From: Fomes fomentarius
Taxonomy: Eukaryota > Basidiomycota > Agaricomycetes > Polyporales > Polyporaceae
Assembly: GCA_022606135.1 (NCBI GenBank)
Contig: JABYQN010000003.1
Span: 2,046,001-2,110,000 of the forward strand
Direction of reading: 5' to 3'
Length of the DNA stretch: 64,000 bases
Part shown: positions 33,547 through 46,913 of the stretch, piece after piece
Numbering within the stretch: position 1 is the first letter of the stretch
How the letters are laid out: every line of letters begins with the position of its first letter
The notes under the pieces: generated by a model
What the model was told of the DNA's origin: nothing
What the model saw: only the letters and a program-made list of their open reading frames with translations
Database searches by the model: none
Position numbers and translations under genes: made by a program

Positions 33547-36500
33547 ATGCCCGCAGACTCCTCCAAGGCCGCATCAGCCGCAGCTGCCGCCCGGCGAAGA
33601 AACAACCTCAGAAGAGAGTCCGAGGACATCAAGTACGATAGCAATCATGCTCGCGAAATAGAGCTCAAGCGGAGTCGGGGCGAAATCTCGTGCGCAGAGT
33701 GCCGTAGGTGCGATCACCGCACGCCTCCTCCCCGCTTCCTACTGTAACTCATCCTCTCTCTCCCTCGAATGACAGGCTCAAGGTGCTGTCTATCTCTTCC
33801 GCTTCCTCCTCCGACACTCGTGCTTAATTTCGAACAGATCCGTTGTGACAAGACCATCCCGTGCCAGTCATGTCAGGTACACTCACAACCCCCACCATAC
33901 CATTCTAAACCTCACCTTCCATTCTCAACAGCGCCGCGGGTGTGCTGCTTTATGTCCGAATGGTCCGTGAGCGTCCCGTGAGCGTGTTAGGCTCGGCATT
34001 CCGCTGACACCACTCTAGGAAGTCTTGCTACCGGTCAGGGCACTCGGTGGGTTTCATTACTTCCTTCTTCTTCCTCCTGCCCTCAACATCAGGCCGAATT
34101 CTGCACAGTTTCGTGCTGGCCGCAACAGAGCACCTGCATCGTCGAATAGCAAAAATGAGCGAGCGCATACATCAGCTCGAAGACGCCCTAGCTATTTTGC
34201 AAGCCAAGTCCTCCAACGACCCCCACCCTCTCCTCTCCGAAGGATCTTCCAATAGCCAAAACATGGATGACTTTGAAGATATCACCCCGCCAGAGCACAA
34301 CTCGGGCGATGTCGTCACTGCCTTCGGGATGCTCTCCATGACCGACCGTGGGATCTCAAGGTTCTTTGGCCCGACAGGAGGAACCGAAGTATGTACGAGT
34401 TTTTTTGAGGTTCTGTACATCATCTAACACTCCCCGCCCCGTTTAGTATCTATTATTTGTATGTATTCTTTGCTGGCCGTATGCTTCCGTCCTCACTGGT
34501 TCCTCTCCAGTCCGATGGCGATGGACCGTCGTCACCTAGCACAGGAAGTAGATCTCCCGAATCCCTACGTGATTCCAAGACCCCTCCTCTACCAGGCGAA
34601 GTCGTCCGCTTCTCCAACGCGTTCCCCTTCACTCCCATGGGCTCCCCACATCAGGTCTTCGAGTTGATCGAGAGTCATCTGCCGCCATATCAGCGCGCTT
34701 GCGAGCTCGTCGAGTCGTATGTCAGCCACGCCGCTTGGTTGTTTCGCAGCGTACCTCGAAAGCAGCTCTTCGAAGAGATGATCCCAAATTTTTACAAGCA
34801 AGCTAACGGTGAGGATGCTCCTCTGTCGAGCGGCGATCACAGTAAACCCCATGAATTGGCGCTCTTGCTGTTGTGTCTTGCCATCGGAGCGCTCGTGGAC
34901 CTGAAGCAACAACCATACAGCTCGGAGGCCGACCACTACTGCCAACTCGCGCAGGCAGCCTTGTGTATCCAGCCTGTCCTGTCGAATCCAACTCTCGTCA
35001 CTATCCAGGCACTTCATCTACAGAGCATATATGTAGCTATGGTCGGTAACGAGCCGGGTGGGCAGGACAACAACATGGAGTTCTCGTGGGCCCTCCTCAC
35101 CTTGGCAGGGCAGCTGTCTCACACGGTATGTGTGCGGCCATATTGGTTTCGGATTTGACCGCTGACACCTGGCCTGATGGTCCCGTGGGCTGTCAGATTG
35201 GTTTGCGTGAGTCCTTGTTCCCTTGGTGCACGATCCTAGTAACCTGACATCTCTCATTGCGAAGACCGAGATAGCGCAAGGTTTGGGTTCCCACAAGACA
35301 TCGTGGAGCGGCGCAGGGTGACCTTCTGGGACCTCTTTGTTGCCGATGCATGGCAGGTCAGTGGCGCTGCCCAGAGCCTGTTCGACCCCAACTGACATGT
35401 CCCAGAGCCTCATGACGGGGCGACCACCCGTCATCCAGCGCGATTACATCGACTGCAAGTTCCCGACCCCTGACGCCCCGCTGGACGAGGAGGATGGCGA
35501 GGAGAACGAAGCAGCCTGTGAGCGCCGTGATGTTCTCTTTCGCGGCCTCGCATTTGCTAACCCTGAGAACGGCTCGTATCTGCCACTTAGTCGAGACATG
35601 GGGCTTCAGATTCGCATTGACATGCGTCGCAGAAGTCGCGGCGAAGACGTTAACCGCGGAAGCGCCTGCTTACGAGACCATTATGGAACTCGATCGGAAA
35701 GTGCGCGAGTTTCCAATACCGCCAGACGCAGCGGCGCTCCAGGAAGACTTAGAGGGCCCGCCGGATAGCGAGCCCCTCTCGCTCCAGGACAGCATGATCC
35801 GATTCGTGCTATCCCATTCGAGAGAAGTTAGTGAGTACCCCTCGCTTCTTTCAGCCACCCTCGGCAACGCCGTATGCTGACTTCGATGTGCCGTAAGTTC
35901 TGCTATTCTTGCATCGCAGTTTCTTTGCCCAGGCCATCATCGATTGCCCGCGAAATCCGTTAAGGAGCGCATACGCGCACTCGTTTTTAGCGGCATACCG
36001 CGCGTCGAGCACGATTCTCAAGGTGGTACGGGATCATTTCCAACTCTATCCCGAGATGTGTGCGCGCTTCTGGGTGATCTGGACGTTCGCATTCTCATCA
36101 GCGGTGAGCAAAGAAATCTTTGTCCCTTACTCCGGTGCCTACAACTTTGCCTGATCGGGACTTGGTGTGTAGGTCGTGTTTGCAACCGTGGTTACCCGCG
36201 GGCCGCGGTCGGCATTGGCATCGCAGGCATTGGCACAGCTTGATCAAGCGTATGAACTCTTCACGCAGGCTTCGAAGCACAGTCGGCGTGCCGCAAAGGC
36301 GCTGGTGAGTCCACCGCCACTCAATCCTGACCTTTGATCGCTCACCCACACTAACCAACTTCTTTCTACACAGCCCATCCTCCTAAGACTGCGAGACAAG
36401 GCACACTGCGCATTCAAGTCGGCGCAGAACGATCCGGCGGGCAACACAATCTATGATGGCGCGCTGTGGATGAAGACGGAGGGCGACGAGGACGAGCTCG

Positions 36501-37231
36501 ACATCTTCGCCGGCAGGACTACTATCATCGCGTCGAAACGCCCATCGCCGTCCCCCGCACACCTCCCCGCTGAGCCACTACCACAACACACTGAGAGGTT
36601 CTCGCTCATCACTCCCCCGACAACTATCCCAATTGCACCGATTCCCGATACGAATGGTAACGGCGTGGCGTTGACGGACGCGTGGCCGGTGTCGGCGTCG
36701 AGTGCATCACATGTACACACCCCGTCGCCGTTCTCGTCTCAGAGCTCGCAGTCTGGACACCCGTCGATGCACTCGCATTCGCACCCGCAGCAGCAGCATC
36801 CATATAGATTGAGCTTCTCTCAGCCCCCACCACCACAGCCCCAACCGGGCCTGTCGAACTACCAGCCTCAGCCCCAATGGGTAGGGCAACACTCTCCAAC
36901 ATCCCTCACCCCGCCCGCCGCGCCGTACGGCACGGGCCTGTCGCCGGCGCACACCCATTCATATGGCGGTACGTCGTTCCAGGGCGAGGATTTGCTGCAG
37001 CGGTATGCGAGTGCAAGTGCGTATCAGCAGCCCCCCCACTCGCATTCGCAGCACGTACACCCACAACATCCACATCCACATCCACAGCATGCGCATGCGC
37101 ATCCTGGTCCGCCGCCCACCTCGCAGCATTACGCGCCGCCGCCGGAGCTGGTTAACCTCGGTCTGGCTTCGAGGCACGGGAGGCTGGACGAGCGATGGAC
37201 ATCGTTCATGCATGAGAATGGGTTCCTGTAG
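33547..37231 (+). CDS. Zn2Cys6 fungal transcription factor 1 with His/Pro-rich C-terminus
   Basis: Fifteen exons close into 940 residues. Key boundaries: 33547-33707, a 7-nt exon 33776-33782, 33838-33876, 33932-33962, 34019-34046, 34109-34388, a 12-nt exon 34447-34458, 34511-35125, a 10-nt exon 35197-35206, 35265-35356, 35406-35517, 35591-35830, 35898-36103, 36173-36304, 36374-37231. The binuclear cluster (CAECRRLKIRCDKTIPC..C..RRGC...C) sits at residues ~50-80, followed by a short coiled coil (MSERIHQLEDALAIL). The middle homology region of fungal-specific regulators follows, with the IGLHRDSARFG...RRRVTFW signature and AWQSLMTGRPP. The C-terminus is rich in His, Pro, Gln and Ser and ends FMHENGFL. 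It should bind CGG-type sites as a dimer in the nucleus. The pathway is unknown. Confidence 0.9.
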
Positions 37232-38709
37232 TAGTGAGTGGTGGGGACCGGGGTCAGTGGTGTGTTGAGTTTGTGTGCGGTTTTGTTTTGTTTCTGCGCT
37301 TCGTTCTCTCGTGTTTGTTGGCTCGTCTGCTGTATTATTACCTAGCAACTCGGTGTCCAGTCCGCTCGCACTTGGTATACAGTACATATTGTCATCAGTA
37401 TCATCGTCAATGCTCTCTTCGGTTACCTCACCCGGCTCGCACCATCAACCTCTCGTCCCTGGTTCATTGTTCATTGTACGTGTTCCCCCTCTCTTTGTCG
37501 TCATCGTTGTTGCTCTGTGTACTTCTGTTGAGTATCCTTCCTTGTTCCTGTCTTAGCGCTCCCTCTCTGCGTACCCGTTGGCGGGAACAGATCGTCGACG
37601 TCTCGGTGTAGATGTAGCGAGTAGTGTAAAAGTGCACTGATGTCGCAACGTCAAACGGTTCTGCGCTCTTATACATAGATATCGTAAAGACCTCGTGCTT
37701 GTGTGCGGTCGATCTCGGATGGTCGACCGTACTGGTGATCAGCCCTTCCCTCCGATAGTGCCCGAGAGATGATGGGAGAGACAAGACCAATTCCTTCGGA
37801 CCTTTGATGTTGTGCTCGTGCTCCACTGACGTATCGAACGATGTCCGAGTCCCGAGGTCTGCCAGGGTAACAGAGATGGGAATCAAGTAATGGGCAGACC
37901 GCAGTGAATGATTGGAATTTTTCTGAGTGACTCCGCCCGCGCGCCGTCGGCGGCGCCAAGTCTAGTATGTACTTGCGTGTGTTCCGCGTCTTTGCTGCAA
38001 GAGCTAAGCTAATAAATACTACATACTTTGGACTGACTTTGGAACCTGTGGTGCTATGGCAGCGTTCGATTCGATGTCTAGTGTGTTTCTACCACCATAG
38101 CTCTGGAGTGCGAGCGCTAAACGCATATTTGACTTCGAGCCAGTTGGTAAGTCGATCTGAGATCGGCACTGCAGGCTGTGCTGAGTGCCGCTGCGCCGCA
38201 TGTACGTTTGGCCGTCTTGTCTGGCACCGACAAAGATTGGTACTTACTGACCGATTGAAAGTTGCGCGTCACTAGTAGCGCAATCAAGAGCGCTCTCGGG
38301 GCCTGAAGAAGTCGAAACCGGGTGGAAGTCGAAGGACTTTGGGACTTTGTGCGCTCTCCATGGCGCGCACGCGTTCGGCCGAACTTGAATCGGACATCGC
38401 AAGTGCTGCTGACTCACTGCATGTCCGAGCATTTGAATTGCGGTTTTGCTGGAGAGGGCTGCATGTGAGCAAGGGATTGAGCAGATGTGCCAGCGGACGT
38501 CTAGGAGCAACCACCGAGAGCGGGGGGAAGAGTGGGGGAAGAGCTCAGATCGGCTTTGTAACTGTTCCGGGATCGGCAGCTGACAAAGGCCAAGTTCGCG
38601 CGACGCGCCTGACCGCGCCGGTAATGTTTGGTCCAAAGACCCACTCGATCCTCTCCTTCTCAGCCCCGCTCTTCCTACTCTCAATCTAACGCCTCTCTGA
38701 GGACGTCTC
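37232..38709. other. Intergenic region between the two regulator genes
   Basis: About 1.5 kb. It holds the 3' UTR of regulator 1 (T-rich up to ~37560) and the promoter of regulator 2. No gene is supported. Confidence 0.5.
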
Positions 38710-41700
38710 ATGCCTGCAGAACCACGGCGCAACTCGCGCAAGGCCAGCGCGGACGAGGACATCGAGCTCAAGCGGGCGAGAGGCGAGATCTCGTGTGCCG
38801 AGTGTCGGAGGTACGTTCTACAAATCACGCTGGACCATCCGCCCTGTCGTCACCCTCTCTCCATGTTGTTCTTGCTGCTCGACTGTTTAAATCGCTCGAC
38901 GTGATGGCTCATCGCGTCGCACGATAGACTCAAGCTCAAATGCGACAAGAAGCTCCCGTGCGGTTCCTGTGTTCGCCGCGGATGCACATCCATATGCCCG
39001 AACGGTGCGTGCTTGTCCTTGTGGGATCATGTGTGTCCCATTCTTCGCGATCCGTCTGTCTTACACGTGGCTTCGTATATGCGCTTGGCTTTCTAGGCAG
39101 CTTAAGTGGCGGTCAAGGTACCAGGTGAGGCGCTAATTTATGCTCACGAGCTATCAACCCGCTCTCTTTGATGGGTGGTGCCTATGATGATGTCAGGAGA
39201 GTGGGCTTAGCTAACCGCATACCGTGCTTGGCACTCCAGATTCATCCTAGCAGACACGGAACAGCTCCATCGAAAGATCTCTGAGATGAGCGAACGTATA
39301 CGGCAGCTTGAGGACGCCCTTGCGATTTTCCAGGCCGGAGTATCTCACGAACGACATCCATTACTCCGCGATGACTTGCTCTCCGTCAAGTTTGGTCCTG
39401 AAGTCCGGCGGACCGTTGATGAGGAGACACAACGAGATCTCAATGCGTCTTGTATTGGCGCCATGGGCACGCTCACCATCGGGGAGCATGGCGAGTCAAA
39501 ATACTTTGGCCGCTCGGCCGGTTCCGAGGTCAGTTTTTTTCACTCAGCCCCCCATATATTCATCTTCCAACGCTCATGATGTCATATTAATGACAGACAA
39601 TGCTTGCGGTAAGCTCAAATCACTTTCTGCGTGTATGTTACACCTCTCACACGAGACCTTCACTTAGACAAGCGGCGTTGACGACGAGAGCGAAATTGCC
39701 CCGCTTCTCGAGCCTGAACTTGGTAACTGCGCAATTGCTTTTCCTATGACTATCATCGAAGACGGTAGTGATGCCCTGGTGGAGCGACTGGAAGCTCATC
39801 TACCGCCTCAGACTCGAGCCTGGGCATTGTGTGAGACGTATATGGGGCATATGACGTGGTGGTCTCGACCCATCAAACGAGATGAACTCATCGACGACAT
39901 CCTTGTTCCCATCTACAACTGCAAGAAGGACCCAACGAAAAGGAGTTATCATCGAGACGCGACCGACGACGAAGACAAGTGCCCGCATTCACTTGCCGTG
40001 CTGTTCTTTGTCTTTGCGCTTGGCTCTCTGGTAGACTTGACCTTGCCGCCTTGTAGTGCTGAGGCTGAATTGTACTACCGTCTCGGTCGGGCTGCAATCT
40101 CTCTCCGCTCTATCTTTGATTCGGCGGAGATCCAGACCGTCCAGGCGCTCACCCTCATGGGCCAATATCACAGTATCTGCACCCAGCGATACACTTTGGA
40201 GAGTGCATGGAGAATCATGTCCTTGGCATCCAAACTCGCACAAAGCGTGAGTGAATTCTCTCAACAGTCACATCCGCATCACTCAAGACCCTGTCGAACG
40301 ACAGGTCGGATTACGTTTGTGATTCCCTTCCATTGACTATGCACGGCGCTGACTGGACGTTCTTCGCTTTAGACCGTGACAGTGCACAGTGGAACCTTGA
40401 TCCCAAGCAGGTCCAACGCCGACGAAACCTTTGGTGGGAATTATCTACCATTGAAGTGATTCACGTACGCCCTTGATTGATTGCCCGAGCTGCTCTGTCA
40501 TTTACATTGCGCAGTCCATGAATATGGGTCGGCCGCCGGCTACGACGCTGGACCATTGCGATTGCGAGCTACCCGATGACGAAGAAGGCGTTGATGATGA
40601 CGAGACGACCTTACATGGATGTGCGTGCTGACATTCCTTGTTCAAACGTAATGATGAGAGTAATCGTTGAGCGTCCAGACTGGCATTTCAAGCACTCCTT
40701 CTCACGAGACGTATATTCTATCGTAAACGACGGGATGCTCTCAGCCAAGCCGCCATCGTATGCCAAAATACTCGAATACGACCGCCAGATCAGACAAACG
40801 ACGCTTCCCAACGTTCGTCTATACCTCCGACCGGACGAAGCAAACTACAGCAATCCATCCATCGTCTTGAAATCGTTTTTCCTCTCCCATTTCCGGAGCA
40901 TCAGTGCGTGTCGCTCTCACATGGCTGACATGCGACCTCGCCTCATGCAGTCGCCTTCATGCGTTAGCCATGATCCATATCCATCGGACGTTCTTCGCCC
41001 AGGCACTGCTCGATCATCCAACGAACCCGTTGTCAAGTCCCTACGCGCCCTCTTTCCTCGCCGCCAACCGGTGTGCTTCCATTCTTCTGCGCAGCTTCCT
41101 GCACCATTGGAACCGAAGGTGCCTTGTTTCCGTTGTTAATCCGCACGATAATCTGACCTAACCAACCACAATTTAACCTACTTGCGTGTCATGGCAGTCC
41201 GGAGATATGCAGTCGCTTCTGGGGCATGTGGACACATGCGTTCTCGGCTGCTGTACGTTTCCTGCACCCTCTCTTCGCTCGTTCGTGGCCGTCGTGCGGC
41301 TGTGCAAGGTTTGGACGGGGTGCTGATGTCGTTCTCTTCTCTTCGTGATGCAGATAATTTTGGGCAGCACCGTCACACGCGCGCCCCATGTGACAATGGC
41401 GCCTAGTGCACTCACGGATCTTGAGCTTGCGGTCGACTTGTTCGAGCGCGGCGCACAAATCAGTGTACGTGCTCGGCAGGCTTTGGTACGTTAAAGATTT
41501 CACGCGCTCGTCCCCCTTCCGAATTCCGAATCCACTATTATTTCTCATCGACGTGCCATCATGCCACCTATCATGACAGCCTGACTGATATTATTGCCCC
41601 TTCTTCTCTAGCCGATCCTACGCAACCTCAAGGATCGCGCCATGCGCGCGTTTAACGAGTACAGGAACCGCCACACTATCCCGTCATCTCTGGACATCCA

Positions 41701-42490
41701 GCTTCGCATAGGTCCCGAAGACCAGTTCCAGGATGAGCTCGCCATGTTCGGCGGACAGACCCGCGTAGTGACGAACAAGCTCCTTAACCGCAAACGCACC
41801 AAGATCCTCACGAAGCCTCGAGACGCGCGCGAGCTCGTTGTGCCCTTCTCGCCGACCACATCATCGACCCCAGCGCCGAGCTCCACTCCGGTACCTTCGA
41901 GCGGGGCGAACGCCGCTGCGACCCCACACAGCATGTCGACGCCGAGCGACGATGGCAGTCCCCTGCCGCAGAACGTCGAGGAGCAGATGTCGAACATGCA
42001 CCCGTCGTTGATGGAGTACCTCTCGCTCTTCCCCGGTGACGCGTCCATCTCTGTCATGGATATCGACCCTGCCACACCGCCGCCCTCGCAGCCGTCGGTG
42101 TTTGCTTCCTCTCCGTCAGCCTCGTCCTCCTTCGCCACCCAATCCATGGGCGGGATCGACGGTATCGCGGGGATACTGCCCAATGCGGCCGCGGGGCCGT
42201 CAGGCACCGCACCCCAGGGCGACCTGTTGCAGTTCCTGAACGTGCTCCCGGACGGCAACGCGTCGGGGTCGCCCGCGGAGCCGTCGCTGTTCTTCTCGGG
42301 GAACAGCGTGAACGGGAACGCAATGCACCCGGCGCTGTCGACGGACCTGTTTGCGTCGTTTCCCACCGGGGAGCTCAGCGAGCAGTGGAACTCACTCATG
42401 CGCGAGACGGGCTTCTTTGACTCCCAGGGCGACTTGCTGCTGGACCAGATGGAGAGCGTGCCGCAGGGGGATGCGTACCCGAGGTTCTAG
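38710..42490 (+). CDS. Zn2Cys6 fungal transcription factor 2
   Basis: Fourteen exons close into 911 residues: 38710-38810, 38928-39004, 39097-39124, 39240-39528, a 12-nt exon 39597-39608, 39668-40246, a 10-nt exon 40305-40314, 40373-40464, 40515-40620, 40679-40903, 40968-41118, 41198-41252, 41354-41485, 41612-42490. The Zn2Cys6 cluster (CAECRRLKLKCDKKLPC..C..RRGC) is followed by a coiled-coil linker (MSERIRQLEDALAIF). The middle homology region carries VGLHRDSAQWN and RRRNLWWELSTIEVIHSMNMGRPP. The C-terminus is Ser/Pro-rich and ends in a segment like that of regulator 1 (EQWNSLMRETGFF). A tandem duplicate of the upstream gene with the same intron positions. The exception is that gene 1 has an extra intron inside the zinc cluster. 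Target genes unknown. Confidence 0.9.
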
Positions 42491-43505
42491 TCGTCCTTGG
42501 TGCGTGCCTCAAGCCTGGTATTTGTGAGTCCGGGCTCCTCTTCGTTCGTCCGCCGTTCTGCGGCTGCCATCTCCCCGTGCCATGCATGACTCATGATCTC
42601 TAATGCCGCTGCACGTGTGTCGTGTCTGTCCTACATATATATCCGCTAGCTAATCTCCCCATCCACGTGTGCTAACCATTACTCATGGCCCAGCTCAACC
42701 TGTGTTGGTCTTCGTACTTGCTCCTGCTTTTTGCCTCTGGTTGCGTCGACTCATTTGCATATAGACTTGTGTAGGGCATGCTGCTGTACGATAGTTGTGT
42801 ATCCGTCCTCCCCCACCCTTCCGTAATGTATTGCTATCAACGGTATACGCACCCACAAACAACTCTTCGTGCACCCTGCACACATCTTGTTCGTCCTTCC
42901 AGAGCAGGGTTGGCCGCTGGCCCTCGTGATGCCATCACTAGCATCTCATAGGCTATAGACTACAAGAGTAATCTGAGGATAAACAAGGGGAGTGCATACT
43001 GCTTGTGAAATCTCAAAGCCATTGTGACAACGAGGGCATCGAATGGGAGGGCGTTGCGGCCCTGGACCGCGTATGCAGATCTATAGCTCGCTGGGTGACT
43101 ATCGTATAGGCTACAGTCATGGCAAACCGTGAAACTTGGGTGCGGGATTTGGCTGTCATGATGGAGTTCGATCAGACGAAGTTGAGTTTCAGAGTCGACC
43201 CGAGTGGTTCACTCAGTGTGGCAGTGTCAGCCTGAGCGGGTCGCACTCTCACTCGTCACGATCAACGACCGGCAACGGTTTGCCGCAATTGACACATTCA
43301 TGCGCGAGCGACGCGATTGACCGCGGTTGCCCTGATCTCTAGGATCAGTGCTGGCAGTTATTGTCCCCGTAACAAATCAACGCGTAGACGTGGCTAACAC
43401 GTAGATAACACGGTTTACATACTAGTACAACTACAGCGGCATTCAACCTTCAACTTGAGCGACCCCTCGGACCTCCGAAGACAATGACAGGGCACTGTGC
43501 TAAGC
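42491..43505. other. 3' flank of regulator 2 and of F-box gene 2
   Basis: About 1 kb, no gene. From ~43360 the sequence resembles the 3' flank of F-box gene 4 (51890-52050) and includes the conserved 28-bp block at 43458-43485. Confidence 0.5.
43458..43485 (-). repeat. Conserved 28-bp block downstream of F-box stop, copy 2
   Basis: Reverse complement matches 30089-30116 at nearly every base; it lies 21 bp beyond the stop of F-box gene 2. Confidence 0.7.
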
Positions 43506-46012
43506 TTAATACACAGGCGGCTTCATCAAGGCGCTGCTCTTGCTCGGATGCACAAATACTGTTCCGTCGTGTACCCATTCATCGTAGTCCTTCTGCATAT
43601 GTCTATGGCACAGTTAATACAGCGAAGGTCTGACGGAGTTCCAGTGTACTCACTCAACCGAGAGATGCACCTTCATCTCGCCGCCCGTCCCATCGAAGTC
43701 GGTGCACAGGGAGCACGCCCACACGCTGCCAGGGATGTCAAGAGAGAGCGTGTGGGTGATCCTTTCGGCCCTATAAATGAGGGGTAACTCCCTCTCAGCC
43801 ACCGGTGTCCATTCATCGTGATGCTTAAGAGGATCACTTCCTGCATCCAATACTGTCATTGCATGGTGGAGCTAGCCAAGAGAGCTCAGTACATACACAC
43901 ACATGCATGATAGATTGTTGTACTCACCGCGGCTTCCCAGCCATACACCCTACTACATCCCGAAAGCCGCAGACATTCCTTGCAACGCAACCGCATGTTG
44001 CACTTCTCTAGGTCTTCTGCCAAGGTCCGATGTGGATCTAGACCGAGGGCCAGGAGGATAGCTCGAAGAGGGTCCAGGACCTTGCGTACGAAGTCATCTG
44101 CGTAGGGGAAGACGTACGGGACGTAGCGTTTGACAAGGGGGGACGTAGGTTCGGAGAGAAAGGGGAACATCTCGCGGACGGCACGAGCATAGGAGGGTGG
44201 TCTCGAAAGCGCAGATTTCGAGTCTCCAAAATATACACAGGTGTGGGCAAGGACGGCGGGGAACCGCAATCGCACTTTGCACTTGCTGCACACCCACAAC
44301 GCCATCGCAAGATCAAGCGGTTCCTCGACATCCGCTGATATCGGCTTCAGACATTTGCGTAGACGTTTTCTCCAAAGCCGTCGCTTCTGCGCAAGCCAGC
44401 GCGCGGAGAGATCGGGCAAAAGGGCCAGGAGATCGTCAATGGTGATGGTTCGCGATGGCAAAGCGTCCACAAGAGTGCGGCATTCCTCCATGAAAGCTAA
44501 TTCGACCAATGAGGGTCGAACAGTCATCTCCGGAGTCCGCGGAAGCCGAACGTGGTGGGCGACGATGGCCTCTTCAAGAGTTTGTAGGCGTTCCATCCAT
44601 ATCCGTATCTGGCGGACGTCGTGAAGGAAGTCGTTGACCTCCCTAGAAACTTGAGACCAATCTGTAAACAAGGTCAACGATGCATGCCCGTAGCTTGAAG
44701 TAAGGAACGTACCAAACGTCAAGTAGAGGTTATCCACACGGCGGCCGACACCGTCTAATCTATATATCTCCTCCTGAAACCGGTTATACCCAAGGAAATC
44801 CACTTCCTTGTTCCATCCCATCTTCCTCACGCTCGTCTCGATCCTACAGATTGGAGTGATCACCCTAAGATGACATTACACAAGGAAAGCAAATCTTGTG
44901 AGAACTTACTCTTCGAGGCGCTGTCGCCGTAAGAACTCTTTCTGGCGTTGGATCCATTGCCAGCACCGTCGTGCATGCTGATAGAGCGGACGTGAGTAAG
45001 TGGACAATATAACACGCAAACTTAGTCAATCTCACCATGGCGACTTCTGCCTGTCGATCCCTTTGTGCCTTTAAGAAGGCCATAACCTCTGGGCAGTCCC
45101 TGGAAGTATTCGGTCGGTGCAATAGAGCGCCGTAGTCCTGAACGAAAGCGTCTAGTTCACGTTTCAAGTGCAGATCATGTCTGACAGAACAAATTGAATT
45201 CATGTCACTCTGTCTCGGAGCATTGAGATCACTCACAGTGGCCAATATCCGGCCCAGACGTCATTATGCCAGATCTGTGGGTCAACGGCCTTGATAAGCT
45301 TGGATACTTCGTCCCTAGTATAGCTGCTACGAGGTAAAGAATGTGAGCTAAACGTGTCGGGGTTCGCGCAACATTCGAAAGAGTGTCTCACATGTCTGAT
45401 CTACACTGGCGGCAGCATCGCATGGACCACTGCCAAGCCACGTCGATAGAATCACCCTCAGAGCCGCATCGCTGTTCGCCTTCATAAGTGAAATTCTATG
45501 CACAAGGTAAATCGGCTACATACGTGGCAGATGTTGCAGTAGAGAAGATGGATCCACGCAGGTGGGCTCAAGTTTACGCAGGCCGGGAGGCGTGGTACGT
45601 CGCTCGCGTTCGCCAACACAACGTCCCATAGATATTTCTTGGTCTTCTTATCAAGAAGTACACTGCGGATGACCTTGGACGTCCGTAGAAGGGCCCATAT
45701 ATCGCGAGGATGGACGTGGCTGAAAACCTGACAGATGCCAGACAGTGGTTAGGGTGGACCTTCAACGATGGGGACAGGGGACGTACCTCCACTACGAGCT
45801 CAAGAGGGAGATGCATAAGCTGTCCTGTTGTCTCCTTCTGCTGCTTGCTGCTCGGGCTGGTGGCCTTCGCAACCTTACCTGAGATGGTTTGAGTTGGTTA
45901 GTAGCAGTCACTGGTTCGTCGCATCCTACAAGAAGGTTTGCGTACCATGCTTGACGGCAGGGGTAGACGTTAGAAGAGTGCGTTCGGCTTTCTTGAGTTG
46001 CTGCGTGTCCAT
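43506..46012 (-). CDS. F-box protein 2
   Basis: Paralogue of the gene at 27552-30077 with the same exon plan, read on the opposite strand. It starts at ATG 46012 (MDTQQLKKAERTLL) and ends at TAA 43506. The F-box reads MHLPLELVVEVFSHVHPRDIWALL and is followed by WDVV and the CVNLSPPAWIHLLY motif. The zinc-ribbon-like Cys pairs and RDCPEVMAFLKAQRDR segment are kept. The largest exon (reaching 43925) is open over ~270 codons with CSKC and CKEC. The last exons hold the CSLC...H motif and VHPSKSSALMKPPVY. No frameshift or stop was found in the segments I joined. Presumed SCF substrate adaptor. The promoter block at 46081-46133 and the 3' block at 43458-43485 are shared with its paralogues. Confidence 0.85.
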
Positions 46013-46080
46013 AGCGATGAAAGGAGGACGGAGTTTGGGAGTTTGTGGTTGGGACTGAAGAGGAGTGAGGACATAAGCGC

Positions 46081-46133
46081 TCGGCTATGGCCCACTTTAT
46101 GCTAAGCGATGATGGCCAAGACGGGCGAACAAA
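46081..46133 (-). promoter_or_regulatory. Conserved F-box-family promoter block, copy 2
   Basis: On the - strand: TTTGTTCGCCCGTCTTGGCC then ATCATCGCTTAGCATAAAGT, 69-121 bp upstream of ATG 46012. Confidence 0.65.
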
Positions 46134-46818
46134 GGCATACCTGATCCAAGCAATACCGAAGCTCTTTATCATTCTGAGACGAGTAACCCGACCATCCTGG
46201 ACTGAGTAGAGAGACAAGAACGTCAGCATACGATAGATGTCAGGTCGAAATCATAATTCAAAGGTACCAGCATGAACTTTGCGAGGCCTAGTAGGGCAAA
46301 GAACTCAAAAGATGTGCAAGTCCCATCAAAACAGTTAAACAAGGGGCACAATCTACTGAAGGTAAGTATAGTCGACTTAGTGGACAAAGGAGACAAAGTC
46401 GGAAGTGGGTGACAAGTGAGTCACAGACGCGTCTCGTAGCACAGATCACGCGTTAGTCACGGTGCATTCCGTCACCGCCCTGCCGATGCGACACGTCTTG
46501 CCCTCTCCCGCAAATCTCTGTGGCCCAACGTGATATGATGGCGGTGGCATGCGTATCCGCAACATGATTTGAAAACAGTTACACAGTGTACGTACTCACT
46601 CCGATCGGACACACGATAACCACGGTGGAACCTCCTGCCAGTGGCTTGCCCAGCGTCCGAACGGTATTTATCATTGACCGCTGCTGGTAGAGCACTCATG
46701 CTTCGCGAAAGGTGCCGCAGCCCGCTTTCGGCACTCTTATTGCGTGTCCAACCGGCACCACCTGGGATATGTAACCTCACGTTGGTCCGAGCTGCGTGAA
46801 CGGCAGGACGGTGAACGA
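46134..46818. other. Intergenic interval
   Basis: About 690 bp between two divergent promoters. The frame 46472-46885 (-) overlaps the SDR core promoter and shows no domain. Confidence 0.45.
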
Positions 46819-46826
46819 TATATAAG
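46819..46826 (+). promoter_or_regulatory. TATA box of the SDR gene
   Basis: TATATAAG 95 bp upstream of the ATG at 46914. Confidence 0.6.
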
Positions 46827-46913
46827 TGCAGGTTCAGATTCAGCTTGCCACACACATACACACTTTCTCTCTCATACATCTCCATATCCCAGCTCAGAAG
46901 CTCCTAAGCTCAT

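Noticed and set aside
46472..46885. 137-codon - strand frame upstream of the SDR gene
   Set aside because: Covers the SDR TATA box and 5' UTR; no domain.
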